Assembly (NCBI GenBank): GCA_018304565.1
Contig: JAGVVX010000033.1
Span: forward strand, 1 to 28,551
Length of the DNA stretch: 28,551 nt
Origin: Candidatus Aenigmatarchaeota archaeon
GTDB lineage: Archaea; Aenigmatarchaeota; Aenigmatarchaeia; GW2011-AR5
Reading direction: 5' to 3'
The notes under the pieces were generated by a model. It searched no databases and was not told the DNA's origin. It saw only the letters and a program-made list of their open reading frames with translations. Shown one piece after another: positions 21,288-28,256 of this stretch. Position 1 is the stretch's first letter, and each line of letters starts with the position of its first letter. Made by a program: the position numbers and the translations under genes.

Positions 21288-23039
21288 ATGAAAATAAAGC
21301 CGATAAAGTTTATTGAAAAGAAATGGCTGGCAATAATACTTATTGCGTCTTTGATAGAACCAGTGCATTATTTTCTCCTGATAAACTATCCATTGCCCGG
21401 CAAGACGTTCATGGCTTATGATGCTGATGAGGCGACAGTCGCAGGCGTCATGCGGTCAGTGGAACTGGATTTCGATAACCCCTGGTCAAAAGGAGAAAAA
21501 GTATTCTTCAATGGAGCGCTGGGATCGCCGTACCCGTATCTAATGCTTGGATACATTCGCATGCTGTTTGGCATAGATGCACTGCTCATGAACATAATTG
21601 CAAAGTTCCTGCTTTTCTTTGTGTTCCTCTTGGTGCTTTTCAAGGCGATGGAAGCGCTGATGCCAAGAAGGCATGAACTTGCTTTCATCTTCTTTTTGCT
21701 GCCGCTTGGTTTGATGCCAATTGGCTATATGCTAGGTTATGTAACAGGGGTCGAAAGGCTGATGGAAGGCTTCAGTTTTGAGTTTTCTATATTGAACAAT
21801 ATATCGCGCGTCTACTATTTTGTCCCATTGATAACATCATTACTGTCCCTGCTTTTCTTTAGCAAAGGAAAAAAAACGCATACTACAATATTTCTAGGAC
21901 TGACGTTTTTCTTTTATCCTTTCTTTGGTTTTGCTTTCGCTGGACTGATGTTTCTTTACAGCGTTTCAGGTAAGCATGGAAAGATACAGGACAAATTCAA
22001 ACAATCTGTTAATGAACTGTGGAAAATTTATGCAGTTGCAGCAATATTCCTAGCGCCTTGGATTTACGCACGTTTCGTGCATCCAGAATACTTTACGCTT
22101 TACAGCCAGAATAGCTTATGGTGGCGTGCTCATCTTGTAGGTATCCTAGGCAGTTACTTTATTTTGCTCGGTATAATCTTCTTCGCAAACATGCAACAGG
22201 CAAAAAAGAATTGGAAATTTCTTTTGATTGCAGGCGTGTTAGCAATTACCATAATGATTTTTGAGCTGAAAGCCCTTGGTGTTTCGCCTTTCACTTCTCT
22301 GATGCTGCCAAATGCGATCCTTGATATTTCTGAACTGTTGTTTATTGCGCTTTTCGCTGTGGGTTGGCTGGTTCTTGAATCCGGTTTGGATAGAAGGCAC
22401 AAATTTATCATACTTGCTGTATTGGCTCTATTTCCACTATCAATATTGAACCCGAAATACGTCTTCTGGATGCAATATCGGATGGGCTATCTGCTTCACA
22501 TACCATTAGCAATGTTAGCCGCTCTTTATTTTGATCCGTTTGTTGCTAAGATGAAATCATTCGGCGTAAGAAAAACAATTGTCGTTGCCGTAATAGGCAT
22601 CTTTGCACTGGCGTCTTTTCTGGCTTACAATTACCGCTACCAGATGGCCGACAGGTGGATAGGCCAGGTCTATCTTGATAAAAGCGACAAGGATGCAATG
22701 CTTTTCCTGAATACGCAGCAAAAGGGCGTGGTCCTTGCTTCTGATGAGACAAATTATTTCCTTCCGCCGTGGAGCGGGCAATATGTTTTATACCATCCTG
22801 CTGAATCGCAATATTTAGGCGGCGGGCCTGACAGGCAAAAGAAAAAAGCGGATGTTGCTGCCTTTTATGAAGGTGGAATGGATGAAGACGAGTTTAGGGA
22901 CATGCTGCTGAGATACGGAATAGATTACGTATTCTACGGGTCAAAGGAACAGCAGCTTGGTGGTGTTGATCTGGAATCAGTCGATTTTGTTGAAAAGATA
23001 TATGACTCGGAAACAGCCGTCTACAAAGTGAGGCTTTAG
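21288..23039 (+). CDS. GT-C-like polytopic membrane glycosyltransferase, 583 aa
   Basis: About eleven membrane segments span 12-435, starting after an N-terminal helix (WLAIILIASLIEPVHYFLL). The first extracytoplasmic loop holds the acidic motif YDADEATVAGVMRS at about 43-56, where GT-C enzymes such as the PMT/ArnT/STT3 type keep their catalytic Asp or Glu. The last 140 residues form a soluble domain (residues about 450-583, with DKSDKDAMLFLN and YGIDYVFYGS) of the kind found in large GT-C proteins. It probably transfers a sugar from a lipid carrier outside the cell. The ATG at 21288 is preferred over the TTG one codon earlier. It is probably co-transcribed with the dehydrogenase upstream and abuts the convergent radical SAM gene. 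Confidence 0.8.
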   Translation: MKIKPIKFIEKKWLAIILIASLIEPVHYFLLINYPLPGKTFMAYDADEATVAGVMRSVELDFDNPWSKGEKVFFNGALGSPYPYLMLGYIRMLFGIDALLMNIIAKFLLFFVFLLVLFKAMEALMPRRHELAFIFFLLPLGLMPIGYMLGYVTGVERLMEGFSFEFSILNNISRVYYFVPLITSLLSLLFFSKGKKTHTTIFLGLTFFFYPFFGFAFAGLMFLYSVSGKHGKIQDKFKQSVNELWKIYAVAAIFLAPWIYARFVHPEYFTLYSQNSLWWRAHLVGILGSYFILLGIIFFANMQQAKKNWKFLLIAGVLAITIMIFELKALGVSPFTSLMLPNAILDISELLFIALFAVGWLVLESGLDRRHKFIILAVLALFPLSILNPKYVFWMQYRMGYLLHIPLAMLAALYFDPFVAKMKSFGVRKTIVVAVIGIFALASFLAYNYRYQMADRWIGQVYLDKSDKDAMLFLNTQQKGVVLASDETNYFLPPWSGQYVLYHPAESQYLGGGPDRQKKKADVAAFYEGGMDEDEFRDMLLRYGIDYVFYGSKEQQLGGVDLESVDFVEKIYDSETAVYKVRL

Positions 23040-23040
23040 T

Positions 23041-24057
23041 TCAGCGGGGGCATGTGCCGCATATCTTATTGGTCTTGTCAAGATTCATGTGGGCTTTCCT
23101 GAAATTTATATAATCGGCATTATTGAGAACATCCTCTATTTTTTCTGCCTGGAATATATTGCCGAACGTGTACTGTTTGTGCATTCTGATGTTGCAGGGC
23201 ATGACAAATCCTTCCACATTCACGAAAAAGGAATTGAACGGCCAGTAGCACCTTCCCAGCCTTTCTTTGCTTGTTTTGTGGCCGAGCAGGATGCCATGCT
23301 TCAGCAGCCTTAGCCGAAGCTTGTTGATTCTTTCTGTAATCTCTGCTGTATGCAGTCTTGTTTCTGCCACGAAATCCTTTGACTCATTATATCCCGTCTC
23401 TCCTTCAACCGACCAGTTTTCAACCTCAACAATGGTTGCATAGTCCAGTTTTAGCTCGGTGATTAAGTCATAAAGACTGTCCATTTCATCCATATTCATG
23501 TGGGAAATTACAAACGTGAGCCCTATGATAGTGTTTGCTTTTTGCCTGTTCCTGTCTTCTACTAATGACTTTGTCCCGTTCTTTATCAAGTCGAAATTAG
23601 AGCCTACCCTTATTTTTTCAAATATTTCCTTGTTGGTTGAGTCAAAGCTCACTGGCATGTCATTTACGTACTTCAGGACAATTTCCCTTACTCTAGGACT
23701 GGCTAAAGGCGTTCCGTTCGTGTTCGCCCAGATTCTTACGCCCCTGTCATGAATCTTCTTCAGGAACAGCTCTAATTCGGGATGCATCAACGGCTCTCCA
23801 AGACCGCCAAGCTTTATTGACTTGAGGTCAGGAAGCATGGAAAGAACTTTGTCAAGCTCTTCGAGGGACATGTTCAGCTTTGTGTAATTCCTGATTTCAG
23901 CGTCTCTCGAGCAGGTTATGCAGTGCAGGTTGCACTTTGCCGTCGGCTCCAGCTGTATGTGCGTTATCTTGCCTATCTGCTCTTTCTTCTCGAACTTTAC
24001 AAGTTCCCTGTGAAACCTGGCCTTATTTATTTTCCTGATTATGCTTTTCACTTTCAT
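23041..24057 (-). CDS. Radical SAM enzyme with SPASM-type C-terminus, 338 aa
   Basis: The [4Fe-4S] motif is C42, C46, C49 (CNLHCITCSR), followed by GGLGEPLMHPE (SAM-binding GGE-like motif) and VSFDST on the next barrel strand. The C-terminal part has GRCYWPF, VMPCNIR and ICGTCPR, matching a SPASM-type cluster-binding tail that holds auxiliary FeS clusters. SPASM enzymes modify peptides, sugars or aminocyclitols. The location beside sugar-transfer genes suggests a sugar or polyol substrate, which I cannot confirm. TTTAAAAAC lies about 13-23 bp upstream of the ATG. Confidence 0.85.
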   Translation of the reverse strand: MKVKSIIRKINKARFHRELVKFEKKEQIGKITHIQLEPTAKCNLHCITCSRDAEIRNYTKLNMSLEELDKVLSMLPDLKSIKLGGLGEPLMHPELELFLKKIHDRGVRIWANTNGTPLASPRVREIVLKYVNDMPVSFDSTNKEIFEKIRVGSNFDLIKNGTKSLVEDRNRQKANTIIGLTFVISHMNMDEMDSLYDLITELKLDYATIVEVENWSVEGETGYNESKDFVAETRLHTAEITERINKLRLRLLKHGILLGHKTSKERLGRCYWPFNSFFVNVEGFVMPCNIRMHKQYTFGNIFQAEKIEDVLNNADYINFRKAHMNLDKTNKICGTCPR

Positions 24058-24139
24058 TCAGCCCGGATGTTTTTAAACGACTCCAAAGGTTTATCTGGAT
24101 GGTAGAATAGGAATACTGCTGCGGAAACGTATATAAAAA

Positions 24140-24170
24140 GAATCCACCGTCTGAAAGACAGGTGGTATTC
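24140..24170. repeat. Imperfect bulged hairpin, IS200/IS605-like
   Basis: GAAT, CCACC and GTCT pair with AGAC, GGTGG and ATTC, with single A and T bulges and a GAA loop: 13 bp in all. Bulged imperfect palindromes are the recognition hairpins of Y1 transposases (IS200/IS605). No transposase is present nearby. Otherwise the roughly 150 bp from 24058 to 24212 holds nothing I can name. Confidence 0.5.
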
Positions 24171-24212
24171 CTTGTATAAATTAACGCATCTCATGGAGAA
24201 AAGCCCGGTCTT

Positions 24213-24557
24213 CTAGAGCAGTGTAACGGACGTGACGCCCAGCACTATAAGAGCGACCCCGCAGATTTTCCATTTGTTCACGTCCTCCTTCAGGTACGCT
24301 TTTGAAAGAAGCGTTACCCAGATGTAAGTCAGGGACGTTACCGGGAACAGCAGAGACAGCTCCTCTGTTTTCAGCGCCAGAATCATGAAGAAGCCGCTGA
24401 AAAGAAACAGTGCGCCCCCAAGAATGAAGTGCCTGCTGAAAACCATCTTCATGAAGCCGGATCTGGAAGCCATCTTGAGGAGGAGTATGCCGATTGCAGA
24501 AGCAACGGTGGAGGCAACCCCGAGAGCGATGGCAAACATGTCAGTCATATTTTGCAC
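24213..24557 (-). CDS. Small DMT/EmrE-like membrane protein, second of a pair, 114 aa
   Basis: Four membrane segments: about 8-28 (AIALGVASTVASAIGILLL), 42-62, 68-86 and 95-113. The motifs KTEELSLLFPVTSLTYIWVTLLSK and WKICGVALIVLGV are those of half-size EamA/EmrE-type transporters. Its reading frame overlaps the upstream homologue by 17 bp, so both are made together. Paired halves of this kind (for example bacterial ArnE/ArnF) form heterodimers that flip lipid-linked sugars. Other in-frame starts exist at 24548 and 24539. Confidence 0.82.
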   Translation of the reverse strand: MQNMTDMFAIALGVASTVASAIGILLLKMASRSGFMKMVFSRHFILGGALFLFSGFFMILALKTEELSLLFPVTSLTYIWVTLLSKAYLKEDVNKWKICGVALIVLGVTSVTLL

Positions 24558-24894
24558 CTTTTCCGACCAGAGAGACGCCGGTTATAATGAGCAAGATACC
24601 GAACCAGTTGAATATGCTGACTGATTCGTTCAGTATGAACAGCGACACAAGGAATATCCACACAAAGCTTAGCGACCATACGGGGTAAAGAACTGACAGC
24701 TCGCTACCTTTTAGGGCGCGTATGAAAATGAATGCGGCCACGGCGTAAGAAAGAAAGCCTGCGATTATGGTGATATTTATCGGCAGCGGCCCAAAGTAGA
24801 ATCCTTCAGCACCTGAACCTAGTTTAAACATAAGCTGAGCGACAGTTGTAAACAAAGTTGCTATGACTACCAGCAAAACGCTTTTGCTTATCAT
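24541..24894 (-). CDS. Small DMT/EmrE-like membrane protein, first of a pair, 117 aa
   Basis: Four membrane segments: about 4-21, 38-58 (NITIIAGFLSYAVAAFIFI), 65-84 and 94-112. GSELSVLYPVWSLSFVWIFLVSL and WFGILLIITGVSLVG match the partner gene and half-size EamA proteins. It probably dimerises with the downstream product to flip a lipid-linked sugar (inference). The ATG is 15 bp after the end of tRNA-Ser(CGA) on the same strand. I see no TATA box in that gap, so the pair may be transcribed with the tRNA. Confidence 0.82.
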   Translation of the reverse strand: MISKSVLLVVIATLFTTVAQLMFKLGSGAEGFYFGPLPINITIIAGFLSYAVAAFIFIRALKGSELSVLYPVWSLSFVWIFLVSLFILNESVSIFNWFGILLIITGVSLVGKGAKYD

Positions 24895-24923
24895 AATCGT
24901 CCACTATAACGCCGGCGGCAGGA

Positions 24924-25003
24924 TTTCCCCAAACCCCTAATATTTGCGAAGCCCTCTGTTTCTTGGGACATGCAAAGACCTTCTTTACAAAGAAGGGGTT
25001 TGC
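24924..25003 (-). other. tRNA-Ser(CGA) T-loop intron (59/60), 80 nt
   Basis: The intron ends pair through CAAACCCCT/AGGGGTTTG (9 bp). The 5' bulge AA|g and 3' bulge aa|T flank a 4-nt central helix TTCA/GGGA with one mismatch. Inside is a second hairpin, CCTTCTTT/AAAGAAGG. Confidence 0.75.
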
Positions 25004-25035
25004 TTTGAACCTGCATGGGCCGAAGCCCGCCAGTT

Positions 25036-25077
25036 CTCCCGTTTTCAGTGCACGCTTTTGTTTCAGCAAAAGGGCGC
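25036..25077 (-). other. tRNA-Ser(CGA) canonical 37/38 intron, 42 nt
   Basis: Exon CTCG (32-35) pairs with intron CGGG (one G-T pair); bulges are AA|g and ag|A. The inner hairpin is CTTTTG/CAAAAG. This is a textbook archaeal splice motif. Confidence 0.8.
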
Positions 25078-25092
25078 TTCGAGACTGGTGCA

Positions 25093-25233
25093 CTTTTCCG
25101 AAGGCCTTAATCTTGTAAGGCCCTCTGTTCTCTTTCCTCAGAAGACAAAGGTCTTCTGGGGATCCCAAAAGACTTTTTCACAAGTCTTTTGAGGATTGAA
25201 CCCAAGGGCCTTTCTCTTACAAGAGAAAGGGGC
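25093..25233 (-). other. tRNA-Ser(CGA) D-arm insertion, 141 nt
   Basis: It falls between the D loop and the TGC strand of the D stem. It holds four hairpins in a row: CCTTTCTCTT/AAGAGAAAGG, AAAAGACTT/AAGTCTTTT, CAGAAGAC/GTCTTCTG and GGCCTT/AAGGCC. No bulge-helix-bulge fits the outer ends, so it may be a compound or nested intron. Confidence 0.65.
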
Positions 25234-25286
25234 TTTGCCAGATTATGCGACGCCGGCTTAAGGCAATTTAATTCGACTAACTGTTT

Positions 25287-25294
25287 AAAAGGTT
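25287..25294 (+). promoter_or_regulatory. TATA-like box of the gene at 25313
   Basis: GTTTAAAAGG begins about 27 bp before the ATG at 25313, fitting leaderless transcription. Confidence 0.5.
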
Positions 25295-25312
25295 TCTTGC
25301 TTTATTCACTTT

Positions 25313-25822
25313 ATGTTTTCCTCTAAAGACGAGCATGTTAAAAAACTGGAAAGGGGCATAGAAAACCTCGAAAAGAAAATGAACAGAAACTTCATGCGCA
25401 TAAATGATTCGCTGCAAACAATAACCGATGTGATAACAAAGATGCAGGAAGAAAACAAAGGGCTAAAAAAGGACAGAGACTTCCTCATAGAAAAGCACAA
25501 AGAAATAATGCGCAGCGTGGAGACAGAAAGCAGGCTGGTAAAAGAAATGAAAGAGAAACTGGTAGAACCTGCAAGAAAGGAACTGAAAGAGGACGTAGAG
25601 CTTTTCAGAACTGCTGTTGGAGAAGCCTTTAGCCACGGCAAAAAAGAGGAACTTTTTGACATGGTTATGAAGTCTGGGAAGATTAAAATGAGAGATGCTG
25701 CAAGAAAACTGAATGTGCACGAGATGCAAATAGAAACATGGGCACAAGACATGGAAAAATCCGGGCTGATAGATGTTTTTGAAGCCGGCAGAGACACAGA
25801 AATAAGAAAAAAATCACGTTAG
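25313..25822 (+). CDS. Coiled-coil protein with C-terminal winged-helix-like domain, 169 aa
   Basis: Residues 1-110 are a continuous charged coiled coil (KKLERGIENLEKKMNRNF, then LKKDRDFLIEKHKEIMRSVE). The last 60 residues look like a small winged helix: KEELFDMVMKSGKIKMRDAARKL, then VHEMQIETWAQDMEKSGLIDVFE. This layout suggests a dimeric or filament-like protein whose C-terminal domain binds DNA or a partner. I do not recognise a named family. It lies between tRNA-Ser(CGA) on the other strand and an HTH regulator 65 bp downstream. Confidence 0.75.
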   Translation: MFSSKDEHVKKLERGIENLEKKMNRNFMRINDSLQTITDVITKMQEENKGLKKDRDFLIEKHKEIMRSVETESRLVKEMKEKLVEPARKELKEDVELFRTAVGEAFSHGKKEELFDMVMKSGKIKMRDAARKLNVHEMQIETWAQDMEKSGLIDVFEAGRDTEIRKKSR

Positions 25823-25887
25823 CAACTCAAAAGTCGTTAAAAAGTACGTATTTGTTCTTTTTAAGTTTTATTTTCATTTGATTCTCC

Positions 25888-26244
25888 ATGAAACTTAAAT
25901 TGGAAATGATGATACAGCAAATTCTGCCCTCCGTCCGTTCTTTTGTTGCAAAGGAACTTGTATTCCAATACAAGTTGAGCCAGACAGAAGCTGCAGAGCT
26001 TCTTGGAATTACCCAACCGGCCATTTCACAGTATCTTAACAACGTCCGCGGGAGTAACAGGCTTGTTGAAAACAAGGCTGTGCTAGGTATACTACAAAAC
26101 CTGACACGTTGTATTTATGAAAGAAAGGCCGATGAAACGCACATCACTGAAGAGTTGTTAAGAATATACACAATAATCACCGGCAGCAAGGAAGATGGTG
26201 CTACTGGAATTGAGGAAAACAAATCAGAGCAGCTAGCACTTTAA
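25888..26244 (+). CDS. HTH transcriptional regulator, COG2522-like, 118 aa
   Basis: A helix-turn-helix is clear at about 30-53: LSQTEAAELLGITQPAISQYLNNVRG, in which ITQPAISQY is the recognition helix. The N-terminus MKLKLEMMIQQILPSVRSFVAKEL and the C-terminal helical part (HITEELLRIYTIITG) fit the conserved archaeal regulators of COG2522. It probably binds DNA as a dimer; targets are unknown. The TATA-like TTTTTAAG lies about 26-34 bp before the ATG. Confidence 0.85.
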   Translation: MKLKLEMMIQQILPSVRSFVAKELVFQYKLSQTEAAELLGITQPAISQYLNNVRGSNRLVENKAVLGILQNLTRCIYERKADETHITEELLRIYTIITGSKEDGATGIEENKSEQLAL

Positions 26245-26254
26245 TAGGATTTTT

Positions 26255-27049
26255 CTAATTCTTACGGATTCTAAGGAGTATTGACGTGAATATTCCAGCA
26301 ACGTTCGCAAGCAGAAGGCTTCTGAGGAATTCAAATGCAAGCCACAAAGAAAGTGGCGTCAGCACCGGCAACCACCTGAAGTAAGACTGTAACAAAGGCG
26401 ATTTATCTACAAGCTCCGCAGTTCTTCTTTCCACCTGTTCCCTTACGAGGGGCGAATCTATACCCACTGTGTTGAGCGTGGCAGACGTTATTGTTTCCCT
26501 TATATCCGCTTTGAAAATCTCAGTATAGTGCACTGAATTCAGAGATATTGCAATCAGGATTCCCAAGCCAACTATAAGATTGATGATTAGAAGGGCTTTA
26601 CCTGCTGCATTCGAGCCTATCCTAAAAAATTTCCATTTTTTTAGTTCAGAATAGTAAGTATTCGAGGCGCTGACTGTGAAAGGAAAAGCAACCAGGACTG
26701 CAGCTGCAATAAAAAGCGATAGCATTGTCGGTATGGCTGCAATCAGGCCTATAGAAGAAATAATAGCGGCAATAAGCCCAACCTGATACTTGTCTTTCTT
26801 TGCTCCATAGGAAGCCAGGAATGCAAGCGACAGTGTAAGGAATATCATTGCAAGGAGTAATTGAAGTATTAAAGACAGGCTTAGGAATTCAGGCTGGCTC
26901 CCAAAAAGAACTTTCATGAACTGATTCTGCAAAATCACCAGTCTGTCCAAGTTCATGTCACTCGCTTTAATCAGAAAAACAAATAGAAAAAAAGAGACTG
27001 AAGTCAAGATTATAGTCTTCTTGCTTTCCTTGTCCAAGTCAATTTTCAT
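26255..27049 (-). CDS. Polytopic membrane protein of unknown function, 264 aa
   Basis: Six membrane segments: about 12-28 (IILTSVSFFLFVFLI), 56-78, 90-108, 108-128, 150-172 (ALLIINLIVGLGILIAISL) and 228-258. The soluble loop between segments five and six (HYTEIFKADIRETITSATLNTVGIDS to SYFRWLP) is probably extracellular and contains REQVERRTAELVDKS. I do not recognise the family. The gene starts 2 bp after the upstream secreted-protein gene, so the two are co-transcribed and may form one surface complex. Confidence 0.72.
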   Translation of the reverse strand: MKIDLDKESKKTIILTSVSFFLFVFLIKASDMNLDRLVILQNQFMKVLFGSQPEFLSLSLILQLLLAMIFLTLSLAFLASYGAKKDKYQVGLIAAIISSIGLIAAIPTMLSLFIAAAVLVAFPFTVSASNTYYSELKKWKFFRIGSNAAGKALLIINLIVGLGILIAISLNSVHYTEIFKADIRETITSATLNTVGIDSPLVREQVERRTAELVDKSPLLQSYFRWLPVLTPLSLWLAFEFLRSLLLANVAGIFTSILLRIRKN

Positions 27050-27051
27050 TT

Positions 27052-28251
27052 TTAAGCAACCTTCTTCTTTCGTTGAGGCACCAAAAGGTACATGAGGAAT
27101 ATCACAATAATAATCACGAAAGCTACTACTGATACCAGGAGCAAGTCAAACGGCTTTTCAGGCGTCTTTACATTTTTTATCGCTTCGCTAAGCTCGTTGA
27201 GCAGCAATTCAGCTTCGTTGAGAAGGCTGTTTGCAGTGAAATAGTCGCCTCTTTCCAGCGAGAGATTAACCTGATTGATCTTTGATCTTATTGTTTCTGC
27301 AACGTTTCTGAAATAAGTTATGTTTCCTTCGTCGATGCCGGTTAAGCTGAGTAAGGATATATTATCTTCCACGAGCTGCAGGGCAGCAACAAGTTCGCTG
27401 TATTTGGGTATCAGTGTTGTCTGCACTGTCTCGTTGCTTGGCGTGACCCTGATGAGAAAAGAGAACTTTGCACTGATATTGCTTTTATGCGTCTTGATTT
27501 CAGCATTTGCTTGGTAGCTCTTTATCGCTGCATCTTTGGGTATAAAGAAAGTGACATTGAACTGGTCTTCTTTGCCCTGGTTTATGCTTGCAAATTTTGG
27601 CGGATTGGTGCCGTACCAGCTTTCTGGAATGTCAAGTGCAATAGTGACATTTGTAAGCGTTATGTTGCCGTTGTTTTTGAACTTGGCCACCCTTAAAATT
27701 GTGCCACCCTGCATGGCTTCAAAGTCAGATATGCCGGAAACAAGACTTATTGAATGCTTCAATGTTGTATCGCTGCTGCTTCCGCCCCCACCGCCAGAGC
27801 CGCTACTGGAACTTGAAGTTGTGGCTGTACAGTTTCCAGCGTTGTCAGCGCCAGCCGAGCATGTTTCTCCTGAAGCACATGTATTAAGGCCGCTCCATTT
27901 CCCGGTCTCGTTTGTAAGGCAGGTCCTGTACGTGACGTTGCTGTTGCATACATTCGTGGCTGCAGCAAGCCATTTGTTGTCATGGAAGCAGAATGTTGTG
28001 GAAGTTGCGTTGCATACACCAGACGGCTGCGATGTGTCGCTGTCGTCTACTTCACTATCGTAGTCATTATAACATCTGTAACCGAAGCACTGGCTTTCAA
28101 TTTCGCAATATTTTACTGTATAGCCTAACAGGCCCGTGACAACACTGTAGCTTGAGTTTGTGAGCGTGGTTATGTTGATTGTCCCGGTGAATTCAGCGTA
28201 TGCAGACGAGACCAGAAGTAATGGAATTATCAGCAACCACATTTTGCGCAT
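27052..28251 (-). CDS. Secreted, membrane-anchored glycoprotein-like protein, about 400 aa
   Basis: A signal peptide (MRKMWLLIIPLLLVSSAYA) opens the protein. Then come a Cys-rich region at about 45-150 (about 10 Cys), a Ser/Gly linker (SSSSSGSGGGGGSSS) near 155, a NEW3/CARDB-like beta domain at about 170-275, a helical stalk, one C-terminal membrane segment (LLLVSVVAFVIIIVIFLMYL) and a basic tail. More than ten NxS/T sites suit archaeal N-glycosylation. The ATG at 28251 is used; a GTG at 28260 is in frame and overlaps the upstream stop as GTGA, so it may be the true coupled start. A surface adhesion or transport role is inferred from architecture. Confidence 0.78.
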   Translation of the reverse strand: MRKMWLLIIPLLLVSSAYAEFTGTINITTLTNSSYSVVTGLLGYTVKYCEIESQCFGYRCYNDYDSEVDDSDTSQPSGVCNATSTTFCFHDNKWLAAATNVCNSNVTYRTCLTNETGKWSGLNTCASGETCSAGADNAGNCTATTSSSSSGSGGGGGSSSDTTLKHSISLVSGISDFEAMQGGTILRVAKFKNNGNITLTNVTIALDIPESWYGTNPPKFASINQGKEDQFNVTFFIPKDAAIKSYQANAEIKTHKSNISAKFSFLIRVTPSNETVQTTLIPKYSELVAALQLVEDNISLLSLTGIDEGNITYFRNVAETIRSKINQVNLSLERGDYFTANSLLNEAELLLNELSEAIKNVKTPEKPFDLLLVSVVAFVIIIVIFLMYLLVPQRKKKVA

Positions 28252-28256
28252 CAAAA

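Larger units (their letters stand above)
24910..25257 (-). tRNA. tRNA-Ser(CGA), 348-bp gene with three large insertions
   Basis: Acceptor GCCGGCG/CGCCGGC, discriminator G, D arm GCA..TGC with loop TAATCTGGCAAA, anticodon arm CCAGT-CTCGAAA-ACTGG (anticodon CGA), variable arm GGGC-TTCG-GCCC and T arm GCAGG-TTCAAAT-CCTGC are all present, but spread over 348 nt. Removing 141 nt from the D arm (25093-25233), 42 nt at 37/38 (25036-25077) and 80 nt from the T loop (24924-25003) leaves exactly 85 nt with every stem paired. The acceptor and T-stem sequences equal those of tRNA-Ser(UGA), so they are paralogues. No CCA is encoded. Confidence 0.87.

Noticed and set aside
24824..25192. Frames of 82-114 codons on both strands over 24824-25192
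   Set aside because: They lie over tRNA-Ser(CGA) and its introns, where paired RNA stems explain the sequence on every stem.
25306..25797. Minus-strand Ser/Phe-rich frame of 163 codons
   Set aside because: It is the antisense of a Lys/Glu-rich coiled coil, which typically produces a Ser/Phe-rich mirror frame.
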